64,000 nucleotides of DNA from Mytilus trossulus (GCF_036588685.1 NC_086383.1:48566448-48630447); one strand, 5' to 3'. Shown: positions 34,240-47,646, counted from the stretch's first letter. The notes: generated by a model from the letters alone, not told the origin. Numbers and translations are program-made.

Positions 34240-34393
34240 AGATATTTCTTTAGGGACCAACAGAAGTACGCATCTTGGTGCGGGAGTTTCTCGCTGCATT
34301 GAAGACCTATTGATGACCTTCTGTTGTTGTCTCTTCTACGGTCGGGTATTTGTCTCTTTGACAGATTCACCATTTCCATTCTCACCTTTATTA
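34240..34393 (+). repeat. Penelope-like element tail fragment
   Basis: GGACCAACAGAAGTACGCAT, GAAGACCTATTGATGACCTT and TGTCTCTTTGACAGATTCAC match the end of the tail at 7040-7170. Confidence 0.55.
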
Positions 34394-35120
34394 GTATTTA
34401 GTATGCGTAAGGAAAAATCTAAATAAATGCTAGCAAACTAGAAAATGTCAAATCTCCTAACTCTTAAAAAAACCCAAGAAAATCACAAAGGAAACTATAT
34501 TCAACAACTGGAAAATATATAAACAAACTTATAATTCAGAGCAAAAAATACAACATTAGTTATTTTTGGTTTTATTTGCAAAATAACTTAAAACAAATAA
34601 CGTTTTAATATCAGCAGCAACTCTTAAACAAAGATGTTGGCAGAGAAAACGTCAAGACAAAAAAATGTAAATGCAATAGATACAATTTCCAAATTCTGCT
34701 GATGGTCTAGACGTTGTAATGATTATTTTTGCGTGTTTATACATTTCGACATATGTTTAATCTAAATATCAAATAACGACATGTTGCAACTCTTCACACG
34801 AAATAGGCATGCCGTACCGAGAAAATATTACTGAACTTTTTCTATGTCACATTTGAAAAAAATAATAATAGAACAATGGCATATTCTACATTGTGTAATA
34901 TACTCCATTCGCCAATAATAATGAATATTTAAGGGTCAAAGACTCAAGCGACCGGAGTTCAACAATTTAATGTTGTAATATGAAAGACAATATGAACATT
35001 CGTATCTAATATGTTTTAGGAAAAAACAATATAAATGCTAGCAAGGAAATGTAAAATATTCTAAACTCTTAAAATAACAAAACAGGGGAAACTAGATTCA
35101 ACAACTGGTAAATCTATAAA

Positions 35121-35929
35121 GGAAAATCTCATACTGATATTATATTGACAACGATGGGATAATAATACACATAGTAGATAGAATGTCATAAATAGGAGTA
35201 CAGCAGTCAGAATTGTGGTATACTCTTAAATTACTATAAAAACAAACTCAATTGTCAACAAAGAAAAACAAAAAGCCAGATAAACTTATCACATTACCAA
35301 AAACGAAAAACAAGAAAACACAAATGTAATATAGTACAATAACGCAATGACGGGTTGTATAATTGCCGAGCCGAGGAAAATATAAACTTACAAAAATTGA
35401 ATAAGATGTAACAGTAATAATTGCCAATGACAAATAACAATGAATAACAAATATTAAGATATCGAATAAAGGAAATAATTTTTGCATATAACCGTATTAT
35501 TTTATTGATCCTTTGCTGGTTACAAGATAGAGAACCCAATCAGATTTGTATATCTACAGTCACCAAAATTCATAAATTCCTTTATTTCAGTCTTAAAATC
35601 TGTTTTCAAGTCTATTTTGATGTAATAACCTATAATAATTCCATGGTTTCACCAACAATGCTTCGCGTGCTGGCCTTCGTGTCCGTTCAAATCTTGTTTA
35701 CCTGTATATCAACGATAACCGGTTTTGACCAAAATAGTTACTTCGATCTATTCCACATATATTTGGTAGAGGTATATAAATTTACAACAGCCTTTTCAAT
35801 CCATACGTATAATGTTAAGCATCAAATGCTCACAAAATAAATATCCTTATAAAATTTTTATGAATCGTTTTTCCGAAAAATGGGATAAATTGTTCTATTC
35901 TTATTGTACAAATAGTTATCAAAGGTACC
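35121..35929. other. Intergenic stretch, nothing recognised
   Basis: Overlapping short frames on both strands (35.25-35.84 kb) have no recognisable motifs. Confidence 0.35.
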
Positions 35930-36140
35930 AGGATTATAATTTAGTACGCCAGACGCGCGTTTCGTCTACATAAGACTCATCAGTGACGCTCATATCGAAA
36001 TAGTTATAAACCAAACAAATACAAAGTTGAAGAGCATTGAGGATCCAAAATTCCATTAAGTTGTGCCAAATACGGCTAAGGTAATCTATGCCTGGGATAA
36101 GAAAATCCTTCGTTTTTCGAAAAATTCAAAGGTATTGTAA
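35930..36140 (-). repeat. Dispersed repeat (ACGAAACG family), well preserved
   Basis: GCCAGACGCGCGTTTCGTCT followed by ACATAAGACTCATCAGTGAC, then GAAGAGCATTGAGGATCCAA and AATCTATGCCTGGGATAAGA. This is the clearest copy of the family in the window. Confidence 0.6.
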
Positions 36141-37049
36141 ACATAAAAACAACAAATGTATAGTATCTTAAAACTTTTTACCTTCACTATTTTTCAAGTT
36201 ATGAGACTTTGTCCGAAAAACACAATTTGACAAGGAATGGAAGAGGTGTTGCAAGTCTTCTTAACGTGCAGTTAGTGTATCACCAAACGTGGATGTGTAC
36301 CTGTAAATCCCGTAAAGTCAAACGAAAGCCCCTTTTTGGCAAGGGTATTACCGTCAGTCGGAAGAGGACATTAGTGACTTAATTTCCACTCTCCAGTCCT
36401 TTTGGAGGTCAATATATAACATGGTCAGTATAACAGTTTTCTATTATTGCTATTGTAATGACTACAGGGCTAGTTATACTCTCCAGAATGAAAGCAGATT
36501 TGTTTGTAAAGTTTACACTAAATAATGATTTCTTACACAATCTCAGTTGCAATAATTTTCTTTCCAAAATAAACAATTCAGTTTTATATTTTTCTTTGGA
36601 TTCAACTCCCAATTTGTTGTCTCTATTAGAAGTTAAATAACAACAAAAAAGAACTCCAGGGAAAATTCAAACGGGGAAATCGAAATCTCAAAAGCATTAA
36701 TCGAATTGAAAATGATTGTCATTTCCTGCCTTGGTTGAGGCGGTTTTTTTTATCTAGAAAATGATGAAATAAACCTCTCACTTGTATGAATGTACCATTG
36801 AATTTCGTTATATTGACAATATATGATTTAAAACAAACACATAAAACATTATCATCGGAAATGTCCACATCGTGTTGTATTCGTAAATACGCAGACTATT
36901 GATTTGATTGATTAAATTTTTTTTGATGAACGTTGTGAACGTCCACTTTCCTCTGAGTTCAGTATTTTTGTAATTTTACTTTTTGCATATATATCATGCA
37001 TGTTCAGGACGATTACAATTGGCAATAAATACAACAGATTGGTCTTGAT
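36141..37049. other. Intergenic stretch, one repeat end only
   Basis: Nothing recognised apart from TCCTCTGAGTTCAGTATTTT (36949-36968), a phrase typical of the ends of the local dispersed repeats. Confidence 0.35.
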
Positions 37050-38160
37050 ATACATAAAAGAAAAGAGTGTGATGCCAATGAGATACAACCCAATCAACGT
37101 ATCAATGTGTGAAAGGTTAGATCAAATAATGGTAAAAGCCTTCAACACGTAGGTTTTGCTTATACCGAACAGTGTATTATACAGGGCCCTGAATTGTATA
37201 ATTCAAACATGAAAACCAACATTCTTATCTATATAAAAAAAAACACTGATGAACCGCATTAACGAACGCCAACCACTGAACAATCGTTTTAACAGGCGCC
37301 AAATTTACCCTAAACTGAAACAGTAATGAAACATAACGGAATGAAAAGACATTATAGAGGAGTTCCGGTTTGAAGGCTTGTAGATTTGCCACTGACCAAT
37401 ACTGATAGCGGTTCTTGTAACAAGCTACCTATAGACCTCTCAAAGAGCTGTTACAAGGGTTCTTCGAGTGCAAAGAACATGACACTCTATGTACATGATA
37501 GTATGACCGAAATTAGGGGATTTATACATACTAATATTGGAAAAAAAACTGATTGGCACTATATGGATAGTACAACATAATAAAAAAAATCAATAAAAGT
37601 TCCATTTTATATATCTTTATTTCCGTAACTAAAAGTACAATGTTACATAGACATCATATATGCATTCTGAAGAAGGGAAACACATTTCAATATTTATGTT
37701 GACCAAACCACTGCATTGTATTTGTATGATACTTTAAAAACTGTAACAACATAGAAGTTACAACATTTTTTTAATTTATTTAGATCAGAGTTGTGTCGCT
37801 TTGTCTGTTAAAAAGTCAACTAATTTATAAAAAAAAGATGTGATATGATAGCCAATGAAACAACTCTCCACAAGAAACCGACTGACACATATATTAGCAA
37901 CTATAGGTCACCGTACGGTTTTCAATAACAAGTAAAGCTCAAATTGCATAGTTAGCTATTAAAGGCCAAAAAATAACAAATGTAAAACAGTTCACATGAG
38001 AAAACTAACGATTTCATTTATATATAAAAAAAGAACGAAACATTAATATGTAACACACCAACAAAAGAAAACCACTGAATTTCAGGCTCCTGCACGATTT
38101 GATCGACTGCAGATTTAGGACAGGCAAGAGTGTTGCGGGGTGTAACTATACCGTGATTTT
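37050..38160 (+). repeat. Two copies of the CCAATGAGACA dispersed repeat
   Basis: The copies are at 37050-37340 and 37830-38160 (GATATGATAGCCAATGAAAC, GGTCACCGTACGGTTTTCAA, ACCACTGAATTTCAGGCTCC). Between them (37341-37829) nothing is recognised. Confidence 0.5.
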
Positions 38161-39764
38161 TGAAAAATCACATAATTTAGAAGTTTTCGTCACCTTTCAT
38201 TTATTTTTTTGAAAGCTCTGTAAGAATATGATAAAATACGACTTTTGTACCAATAAATGTAGAAGATGTTGTGTGTGTGGTATACAGTCTGAGATTGGAG
38301 AATTATAGCGACATAGTCATGATAATCTAGGTCGAAGGGTAGTGACTGTATGTGTATTAATACAGGATAAGGTGAGTTATAGGGTTATTTGGGGAATGAT
38401 ACATATATATGCGTGTAACTAGAGAATGGGAACAATATTGCAGAAAAAAACAAGACAATGGTAAGTGCAAAGTTGGCAAACTGTGGTGAAATGGTTTTAT
38501 TGTCCTAACCAAAGAAAACAAACATGGTTTAATTATATATCATCTAGTGCATAATAGTTTAGGCAGCTAAACTTATCTGCATATGTTCACTCTTTACCAT
38601 CTGATTTCAGTGAAATAACAGGGATCATCCACATTTTGGCTTTTCGGTATTAGCTCTCCTTCGCCCTTGCTAGATAGAGAGAACATGAACATGACTAGTT
38701 CTGATCAATCAAAATAATCACATCCTTAAGCTTTTACGGTGCATAATAGCAACTCGTTATATTCTGTTCCATTCAATGCATAAAACGAGAAAACGTCATT
38801 CATGAACGCAAGTTAATTCTGGCGTAAGGATGACATTTTTTAAATTAACAAACAAAGCCCAAATATTCTCTCTGGTGTAATCTGTTTGCAATGTTGAATA
38901 ACATTGATTGAGGAAAAATGTATTAATGACCAAAGTGATGTCCACACAAATCAACCCAAAAGTAAGAAGAAAGAATAGTACTACCTCTCAGGGTAGAGGA
39001 CTCATATTTGAGTTATTATTTTTTTTCTATGTATTGATTGTTTTGTTTACTATAATTATACATGCTTTTTCTTGTCATTTGTACTATACTAAGTTTGACT
39101 AGATTAAGTCACAAACAAACAAAAATATTAAGATGACATTTCAGTTTTTTTTTAAAAGTATTTGCAGAACTTTTAAATGTATTCATCAGCGAATCCAAAC
39201 ACTGTTTTTTCTTTATTTTCATAGATATCGGATTACCACAAGAGGGTCTCAACATGGGATTGTGGGAACAATTGTGCAGCTGGGATTTTGAAAGACACCC
39301 CTATTATGATATAGATTAACTGTGAAATGCCTACCTATACATATATTGCACAACGAAATCATAACTCATTTATAAATTTATTAGCTCAAATAGTACCTAC
39401 CGTATATGCATATACGATCTATTATATATTAAAACTACTTTATAATTTTGACCCACTGGTATATCACAATAGGTTAATTACTATCTATTAATATATTTCC
39501 TCACTAAAATTGCACCCCATTGATATATTTGACATATAAGGGACCCATTACATGCAATTTAATCCAAGCAAACTTTCCTGCAAATGGTTCGTTGTTGAAA
39601 ATCGGCATGGCAAAGTGGCAAATCAAGATTTATTCCTACGTCTGAGTGGTATAATGTACAGATAACTGTCACAACAAGTCATTGACCCTTGTCTTTTTCC
39701 AATTTGAATAGATAGTGTAAATATTTGGAGTGCGTTAAATGGTAAATGTAGACTTTTTGATAAA
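38161..39764. other. Intergenic stretch, nothing recognised
   Basis: AT-rich with no domain-bearing frame, no clear repeat and no RNA gene seen. Confidence 0.35.
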
Positions 39765-40592
39765 AAAAATTATGGAAATATTCTTTACAAAGCACAAAAA
39801 TGTCAGTATTCACCTCAGACATTAACAATTTTTTAAATAGACTTATCTAGATAGGATATAGTTACGATACTGATGTCAGATCATTAAAGATTGCATATTT
39901 TGGCGTTAATATTGATTCACTTATAGGGTCTTCGCATCGGAACTAAACACATTTATTCAAAAACCAGTTGTTTGCATGACACTGGTTATGCTCTTCTCAT
40001 ATATGTTTTGATGGTATGATACTAAACCCCTAACGAGAAGGTTTGTGCCTGATATTCATATGATGAAATCATAATCTTTCAATCAGTTTAATTGAAGTCT
40101 GGAGCTGGCTTGTCAGTTAACTGCTAGTAGTCTGTTGGTATTTATGTATCATTGTCATTTTAATTTGTTTATTTTCTTTGGTAACATCTTCTTTCATCAG
40201 ACTCGGACTTCTCTGGACTGAATTTAAAATGTGCGTATTGTTATGGGTTTACTTTTCAACATTGGTTAGAGATATAGGGGAGGGTTGATATCTGATAAAC
40301 ATGTTTAACCCCGCCGCATTTTTGTACCTGTCCCAGGTCAGGAGCCTCTGGCCTGTGTTGGTCTTGTATTATTTTAATTTGAGTTTCTTGTGTACAATTT
40401 GGGAAATTTGTATGGCGTTCATTATCACTGAACTAGTATTTATTTGTTTAGGGGCCAGCTGAAGGACGCCTCCGGGTTTGGAAATTTATCGCTACATTGA
40501 AGACCTGTTAGTTACCTTCTGTTGTTGTTTTTTCTATGGTCGGTTAGTTGTCTCTTTGACACATTCCCCCTATTCATTTTCAATTGTGTAAC
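39765..40592 (+). mobile_element. 5'-truncated Penelope-like element, 3' end
   Basis: It begins in the RT C-terminal coding part (YGNILYKAQKCQYS, then KIAYFGVNIDSLIG with stops and a frameshift) and continues through the full tail. The tail includes ACCCCGCCGCATTTTTGTAC and GGGGCCAGCTGAAGGACGCC, which are partly missing in the copy at 6728-7191. It ends GTCTCTTTGACACATTCCCC. Confidence 0.62.
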
Positions 40593-42494
40593 TGAGATTT
40601 AGATATTCTGACTGAGACATGATTAAAATTCACATTGGTCTTTGAGATCAATGCTATGATGTTTTAAATAATCGTTTTATAACCCATTGTCGCCTTCATT
40701 TTTCCAAAACATGTTTTGGAATGAAATTACAAATATTGTCAATATTATGGGATTTCATGCGACTGTCATGCAAGTGAGAGTTTTAACTAACTATAAAACC
40801 AGGTTTAATCCACCATTAATGAAATAGCTGTAGCAAGTACAGAATTTGAAAGGGTTTTTCTTCGATTGAGCTTTTGATTTCGTTATTTCCTATTTTAATT
40901 TTCATAAGAGTTCTGTATTTTCATTTTTTTTAACTTTCAAGACCGCTCAAGTCCGGCAAATTTTCTCCCCCTTATCAGCATGCTTCTTTTTTACTTTCCT
41001 CTTTCACACTGGACGTGCCTGTGTATAGACACATCCTACACAGCCAATCAGAAGACACTATTTTGTCTGCCGTTGAATGGCCATACTTTTCTATAAAACT
41101 TTACCAACATTTTTGTAAATGACGATGTACCTAAGATTGAGATTTTTTTATGTATTAGGCACTAATTTCAAGGTCAATTTTGATCATGATGCTCTTCATC
41201 TTTATTCGTTCTAGAGTAGTCTTCGATTTTGAATAGCGTTCTTGGTGAATGTAGATAAAAAAAAGGCGCTTCCAGCGCATAAATGTTGTTTTCGTTTTTT
41301 CTCTCCTTAAAATGATTTAATGTTCATTCGTTGTGTGTAAAATAGATAGCTTGCGAGCGTTCATTTTAAACCGAATGATAAGTAGTCAGCCCTTCTGTGT
41401 TTGCGTGAATTAAAGTTGTCATTGCCAAACTTTGAATTTGTATAACATGTATACTCAAAAACAAAAAGGATGACAAATATAGACAGAAAAACAGATCAAA
41501 CGAACACTTGGATAGATGTTAAACTTTTTTCATCGAGCGTCACTAATTAGTCTTTTGTTAGAGAATTGTGCGTCTTCTGTACACTGTGCAAATCATGGTA
41601 TCGTTTCACGTGTTTATATATATGTACAGAAAAGATATGTTTTCTATTTATAAGTTCATTTGTTTTGTCGTACGAAAATCTGTACCCTCTTCACATCTTT
41701 TAATGTAATACTTTATCAAAATTTGTATGAGGTTGGTGTGACTAGGAACGACGAGGTCATTTTAATCACGTTTTTTTATCGAGTGTTGAAATGCACAAGC
41801 ATCGGGTGGTATTTCCGAGTTATAAAAATTATTTGGTTGCATTGAATATACTCCGTATCAACTGTGAAGACACTGATAAGAGTTTTACGCAAATCGCTAA
41901 AAATCAGATAACATATTTCCGAAGTCCTGTGTATCTTTGCTTTAACCTAGTGACTAAACCTACACATGAAGATCTGCAGGAAGCCTTTTCATTGAAAATC
42001 CGTCTGCCTACTGTTTGACTTCCTTTATAATTTCTTTTGCATGTCAAGTATCTAGTTATTTAAAAAATCTTCATTGTGTGTGAGGAACTCTTTTCTACTA
42101 TACAGGCCGCATTAGAATTATACTTGTTCTTGATGCACACTGATTTGGTATTTTTTATGTCATGTACAGTATATTTGATTGTTTTAATTCTGGTTGTGTT
42201 CCTTTAATTTAAACGAAAAGATTCATTGAACTTCATGATGATAAACCAAGTGTTTAGTTCCATTCAAATTGTAGGGGAGGAAACTATATTGGGACAGTCT
42301 TAAGAAATTATACAAAGCATAAATTAAAGACAACACAAGTACAGAGCCATGTTATTTGCAACATTGAATCACAAAAAGGCATAATATACAAAACACATTA
42401 GCAATAATGAAAGACAGGAATACACAAGTTTATCATTTCACAATAAAAATGAAGGGATGAACAAGACAATAAAGACATCAAATACAAAAATTAT
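40593..42494. other. Intergenic stretch with one repeat fragment
   Basis: 40730-40950 is a fragment of the GGTTCAATCCACCATTT family (GCGACTGTCATGCAAGTGAG, AAAACCAGGTTTAATCCACC). Nothing is recognised in the remainder; two overlapping frames at 41.66-42.02 kb show no known domain. Confidence 0.35.
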
Positions 42495-43230
42495 CAAAAA
42501 TCTACTTTAATTATCGTCTTCTGTTAACTTTAAAATAAAAAAAATCTCTGAATTAAGTGGGTCAAATATAACTTTAAGTTACTAGATCATCAGTGGGGTA
42601 ACTTATCTTAAAAATGTGGTTTGATGACCCCCTCCTGCCAACCAAAATGGACGACTTGGCTTAAATAAGAACCTTGATTACTGCCGTTAAATGACGAATT
42701 TTACCATTTTTAAATTCATTATCTCGAAACATTTCAATACTAAAATAATCAAAGAATAAATATCTTCAAGACAATAACAATTCAATCCAAGGAGTAAACA
42801 AAGACTCACAAAACCAAGGACATGAACAGTTATAAATAATAATTAAGAAGCAAGACGGACTCCACTAAAAACTGGGAGTGAAATCAGGTGCGCCGGAAGG
42901 GTAGGCATTTCCTACAGAGAAGATCCACTTTTAATTATCTTTGTCTGTTAAGTTTAACAAAACCATCTTCTCTAATGGGCCAAATGTTACCAATCTATTA
43001 CGTCAGTAGGCCATTTTAGTTTTAAAAATGTGTCGGGTGACCCCCGTCTGCCAATCAAGATGGACGACATGGTTAAAATATAACATATGGGTAAAAGGCA
43101 AGATTTGCCGATTATTATAAAAACCGCTATAAAAAAGTTGAGTGCTAGTTATTGCCCTTTAACGACGAATTTTTGAATTATATTCTCAAAAACTATCAAT
43201 ACCAAAATTATCAACAAAAAAGTCTATTAA
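42495..43230. repeat. Diverged direct duplication (~250-bp units)
   Basis: About 42505-42760 and 42935-43225 share GTCTTCTGTTAA / TTTGTCTGTTAA, GATGACCCCC / GGTGACCCCCGTCTGCCAA, AAATGGACGACTTGG / AGATGGACGACATGG and TTAAATGACGAATTTT / TTAACGACGAATTTTT. A dispersed repeat fragment (42825-42935) separates them. Confidence 0.55.
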
Positions 43231-43549
43231 TAAGTCAAGATGCCTTGAGTTTTTGGCTAATATCTTAAAAGATATACACGATAGAAACTTATAATAACAA
43301 AAACTATCAGTAAGACAAGATCTTCAAATACATGTCTTTAGTATCTAGTTAGTTTGTCACGTGTATATTTCTAATTGTAACAACTAAAAATAGTTGTACA
43401 ATGAAAGATTTTTCACTGATCTTCAATCAATCAAACTCAACTTATCCTTCCATACAAATACTAAGTGCCAACAACAGTCTTCTCAGCTGGCATTGCGATT
43501 TTTACCTGCGCTTAAATCTTGGACTTGAACACCAATTGGATTAGTTTTA

Positions 43550-43571
43550 TTTTTTTTTTTTTTTTTTTTTG
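43550..43571. repeat. Poly-T run
   Basis: A run of about 20 T. The rest of 43231-43832 shows nothing recognised. Confidence 0.6.
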
Positions 43572-43832
43572 GTTAATTTCTATGATTGTGACGTTAAATT
43601 TATTTTTCATAAAAATGAGGACATAGGTTGATTACCAGTCAGACAATTATCCATCAGCTTTCAAATGATTGAATTCAAGATCATTGTAAAGCATTCAACA
43701 ATGAAAAATCCCATTCTGTATAATTGACTTTTGTCATAAAATAATGAAACCATTCAAACGATTACAACTTAGAGTCTATTCAATAACAGAAAAAAAATCC
43801 GAAAACAATAAGACAAACAAACAACAACCGAA

Positions 43833-43974
43833 CTTCTGAATGATGCATAATTTATTTTGCAAAAACATTTTCCAGCTAATTATAATATATAATTAACGTG
43901 AAAAATAAGAATAACACTTTTATCAACTGTCAAACGTATTTAAGGTGTATCGAGCGTTGTTCTTTTCCAATTAC
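43833..43974 (-). other. Copy C 3' UTR exon with polyadenylation signal
   Basis: The acceptor TTTACAG opens at 43974 with GTAATTGGAAAAG. AATAAA is at 43856-43851 on the minus strand. The exon aligns with the last exons of A and B. The upstream donor is GAT|GTGAGT (44402-44397). Confidence 0.45.
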
Positions 43975-45137
43975 CTGTAAATTAGAAAACAATTTTAATA
44001 ATTATCGTGAAAAATAAACACACGCACATACCATAAAATATGAGGCAAATAATCGCATGAAAATTTGATTAACTAACTTGAAAACTTAAATTTCCATATA
44101 ATCGAAACAAACATTTTGACATTGTTATTTTTTTGGAAGTTGTTTTTTTTGCAAATATGTGAATACTTCCTGTTAATCTAAATATTCACATTTTTATATC
44201 ATAAATAAGAATTTAAGATTATAATTTAATATGTTTTATAGGAATTCAAATTGAAACTTTTTGAAATGACAGATATCTTATATTACAATTCTTCTAAATA
44301 TCTTTTACCAAACTTTATGATTACTTGTTTCTAATGATAATCTATTAAAAGTAAATGCATGTCATAACATAAAAGTAAAAAAAATATGAAATTATAACTC
44401 ACATCAAATGTTTAACAGGTTTCTTGGTCAATTAGAAGATGTTTCTTTGTATTATCAAACTCACTTTCTGTGACCCTGCCATCACCTTTAATGACAAATA
44501 ATTGATAACTGAAAAGGAGGCATATCAAAAACGTAACACAGAGAGAGTTTTGAATTTCCTATGGAGCTCGGTATTTTTCTTATTTAATGTTTTTTTGTGT
44601 AATGATATTTGGATACATGAAATAGGAAAGAATTTTTTAGTATCGTGGAATTCCTCTGTTGCTCAAATTGAATGATTGATTTGCTCCATGAAGAATTGTT
44701 TAGTTAAAGGAACATAGCGTTTTCGACATGGACAGCTGGGGAAATCATTACAGTTCTAATTTTCAAAGTTCATAGCACAATTTATTTGTTATGCCCGAAT
44801 TTGAGTCGGATTATCTAGTTAAGCTACAATGTTGTTGTTCGAGGAAAATATTGACCAATCGGAATTCATAATTTCTATTACATAAATATACGTTGTCTCC
44901 AATATTTGAATATTATACACTCACCATTTTGATCTAAATGTTTGAAAACCATCATATTGTCGCCTTTTCTGCCACGCCCATTGACGTGGAAGGCAAGATC
45001 TGCCGGATAAAAGTATCCAACACCAGTATAGTCGTATGCTGAAAACTTGCATGGTAATGTAACTAATTCCCCTCGCCAGTCAAACTGTAAATGTATATAA
45101 AAACATTTATGTTAGTGTAAAAAATAAATATCTTGGT

Positions 45138-45868
45138 TTAAGGTAGCACAATACAAAGATTTTTTTACTTCCAATCATTAACCTTTGAAATGCTGTAACT
45201 TTCTTATTAATGCATAGAAAACAAGAAAAGAGGTATATATAGATAGATAAAAGATTAATCTTCAAAATGAATGCAATATTTTTATTATGCAATCATTATG
45301 TAATTAATTATTACGTAATTAGTGACAAAATCTAGGTAAGTTCACTTGAATGAATTTAGCTCTATCATCTCTTTTACTATACAGAAAATTTTAACGAAAT
45401 CTTAATCAACACATCATGGGCTTCAAAAGGGTGTCTCAGATTGTCTCTATGGTATTCCATTCTCTCATAAATCTCTAATTAGTGAAAACATCCTAACCAC
45501 ATGAAAGAAGATAATGTTTAATTAGCTGTAAAATTTGTTCTATACATTCTATCTGAAATCTGAGACATGTTTTTGTAGATAATGGCCATAGGAACAACAT
45601 ATAAAAAAATCAACCCTCTAGGGATACCTATGGAGAAGCTAATTTCATTTGACCGTGGGAATTTGGGGGAAAATATTTTAGACACAGTTAACATTATAAT
45701 TGGTTAAATAATTGTTGCATAATACTAACATTGCATTAATTTGAAAGAGTAATCTGTTAGCTATCCAAAACTTCCATTTTTATAAATTTTGAAGCATTAT
45801 GAAGAAAGTTACAGCATTTTAAAACTAAGAAGTTGGAGTTATAAAATCTTTGTATTGTGCTACCTTAA
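45138..45868. mobile_element. 731-bp TTAA-flanked element in intron 2 of copy C
   Basis: TTAAGGTAGCACAATACAAA (45138 onward) and its exact complement, ending GTGCTACCTTAA at 45868, form a perfect 23-bp terminal inverted repeat with TTAA at both ends. No transposase frame is seen. It accounts for nearly half of this intron. Confidence 0.72.
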
Positions 45869-45979
45869 AAGGTGAAATTGTAGAAAAAATATTCAATTAT
45901 CAAGACATTATCATGATTATAACATATTCATTTTCTATTTCATAGTGTAAACGGATAGCTATTGATATTTGATTCTTTA

Positions 45980-46300
45980 ATTTTATGCCCCACCTACGAT
46001 AGTAGAGGGGCATTATGTTTTCTGGTCTGTGTGTCCATTCGTACATCCGTCCGTCCGTCCGTCTGTCTGGCTGTCCGTTCGTTCGTCCGGCTGTTCGTTC
46101 GTCTGTCTGTCCCGTTTCAGGTTAAAGTTTTTGGTCAAGGTAGTTTTTGATGAAGTTGGAGTCCAATCAACTTGAAACTTAGTACACATTTTTCCTATGA
46201 TATTATCTTTCTAATTTTAATGCCTAATTATATTTTTTATCCAATATCATGGTCCATTGAACATGGAAAATGATAGTGCGAGTGGGGCATCCGTGTACTT
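45980..46300 (+). repeat. Dispersed repeat with TCCG/TCTG microsatellite, copy C intron 2
   Basis: It starts ATGCCCCACCTACGATAGTA, goes into CCGTCCGTCCGTCCGTCTGT and GTTCGTCTGTCTGTCC runs, and ends near CAATATCATGGTCCATTGAA. An apparent 62-codon frame here is Arg/Ser/Val-repetitive and follows from the microsatellite. Confidence 0.6.
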
Positions 46301-47646
46301 TGGACACATTCTTGTTATAGGAGTGTTTATTATAAAAAAAATATATTTTATTCTTTTTTATGTTACACAATGTGTAAAGATGTCTGCTTCTGATCGATGC
46401 ATTTACTCAGATCTTCACATGTTTTGGTGTGAATTCTTTTTTTTTTGGGGCCCCTTAGTTTTTATATGTTGTGTGTTCCTTTTTTGTTCTTTACTTTTAT
46501 CATGACGGTGAATGTTTGTCTTGACTTATGAGTTTGAATTCGACTCTCTTATTTAAATCTCATACCTATTAATGTATTTTTGGAATAAAAAATTTCCCGA
46601 TTCGTGACAAAATTAAAAAAGCGTTTTATTCATCGGTGTTGAATAAAATAGCTATTTTCTTTAATAAAAAAAATGCTTGTGCTTTTCTTATAACTAAGTC
46701 TCACTTTGTCATTGGCCATTATGTTACAAATGTTGTCACAGTACCAAGTACATTCGTTTTTGATACATGACATCCCGCATACATTATCAGCTACACATGT
46801 GTGGTGTCCAGATAATGCTGCTTGCATTTTCTTTGCTTTGTAGCGATCGTATACTTCCTTAGCAACGAATAAATTTGGGTTGCCAAGAAGAGCATCTCTC
46901 TTACCGTGAGTCTAATTTATAACCAAATAAGGAACTACAACTTGGCGAAAAAACTTCCTTCCTCGAATTCGAATTCGCCATCTTCTACGCCTCCACGCTT
47001 CACAATCCTCAAAAAGGCAGACAAAGACCAATGAAAGCAACAGAATACATGTGACTTTCATCTACAATATACAAAATAAAAGAACAAAACGTTTTCTTTG
47101 TTTTGCAATATCTACGTACGTACCTGTATTCCATGATGTAATAAGTTCATTTAACTTATTTTAGTAGAGTGCGCATGCAGTTTAATGAGATAACAGTCAA
47201 CAACAAAAACAAAAAGGCAAAGACAAAGACAAACCCATTCGTCAAAAAGAAGACGTGGTATAATTGTCAATAAGATAACTCTCCTAAAGACCAATATGAC
47301 ACAGAAATTAACAACTTTAGGTCGCCGTATTTCCTTATCAATGACATCTCATGATCTCCTTCAACTAGACGTTTCATCATGTAAGGTCATAAAAACAAAA
47401 TTTATACTCGAGATAGATATCGCGTCATAAAGGCACTCGATTGTCGCTAGATCATGTTTACAAGTATAAGAAAAACAGCAATGATTATCAATTCAATTCT
47501 TAAATTTTCCTAAATTTACTAAAAGTATCTTTATAATTTATACTTGTCTCAACACAAGATGTTGACGTAACAATAGTATTTTCGGGTATAATTATTAATG
47601 TTTTGTTTTTTTTTTTGCTGTTAAATTTTAAACCAAAATCGATTAC

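Larger units (their letters stand above)
32845..35120. repeat. Locally duplicated blocks related to 1340-1440 and 16940-17040
   Basis: TTTTCACATATGTTCTATCT...AAATATCAGATAACGACATG at 32876 recurs at about 33845 and 34745. The following ~110 bp (TGTAATATA...TAATGAA) is shared between 32950-33063 and 34810-34950, and AACAACTGGAAAATCTATAA recurs at 33330, 34500 and 35100. It includes repeat insertions at 33355-33610 and 34240-34393. Confidence 0.5.
44412..47061 (-). pseudogene. Copy C: Arg-rich / six-Cys / EF-hand precursor with an in-frame stop
   Basis: Exons are 47061-46705, 45084-44925 and 44485-44412 (357, 160 and 74 nt), 196 codons in all. Codons 1-22 encode a signal peptide (core ILLLSLVFVCLF). 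The basic segment begins WRRRRWRIRIRGRK and lacks about 12 residues present in copy B. Codon 50 is TAG (46914-46912). The frame is otherwise kept: the six-Cys module (CVADNV...), EF-hand loop 1 at codons 137-148, canonical loop 2 at 170-181 (DQNGDGRVTESE), the final Cys-stop, all splice sites, the leader exon and the AATAAA are present. The exon-2 donor is CAAA|GTGAGA, weaker than the AAG|GT of A and B. The stop could be a null allele, a recent pseudogenising change or a base error. Because it precedes the Cys module, a transcript would give only the signal peptide and a short basic peptide. Confidence 0.68.

Noticed and set aside
35248-35840. Cluster of short frames on both strands
   Set aside because: No domain, no paired splice structure and no conservation with the duplicated blocks.
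45962-46150. Frame rich in Val/Arg/Ser/Phe repeats
   Set aside because: Direct product of the TCCG/TCTG microsatellite.
46880-46914. A splice event removing the TAG in copy C
   Set aside because: A GGTAAG donor-like word follows the stop and an AG precedes it, the wrong order for an intron that would remove it. A and B show no intron here.
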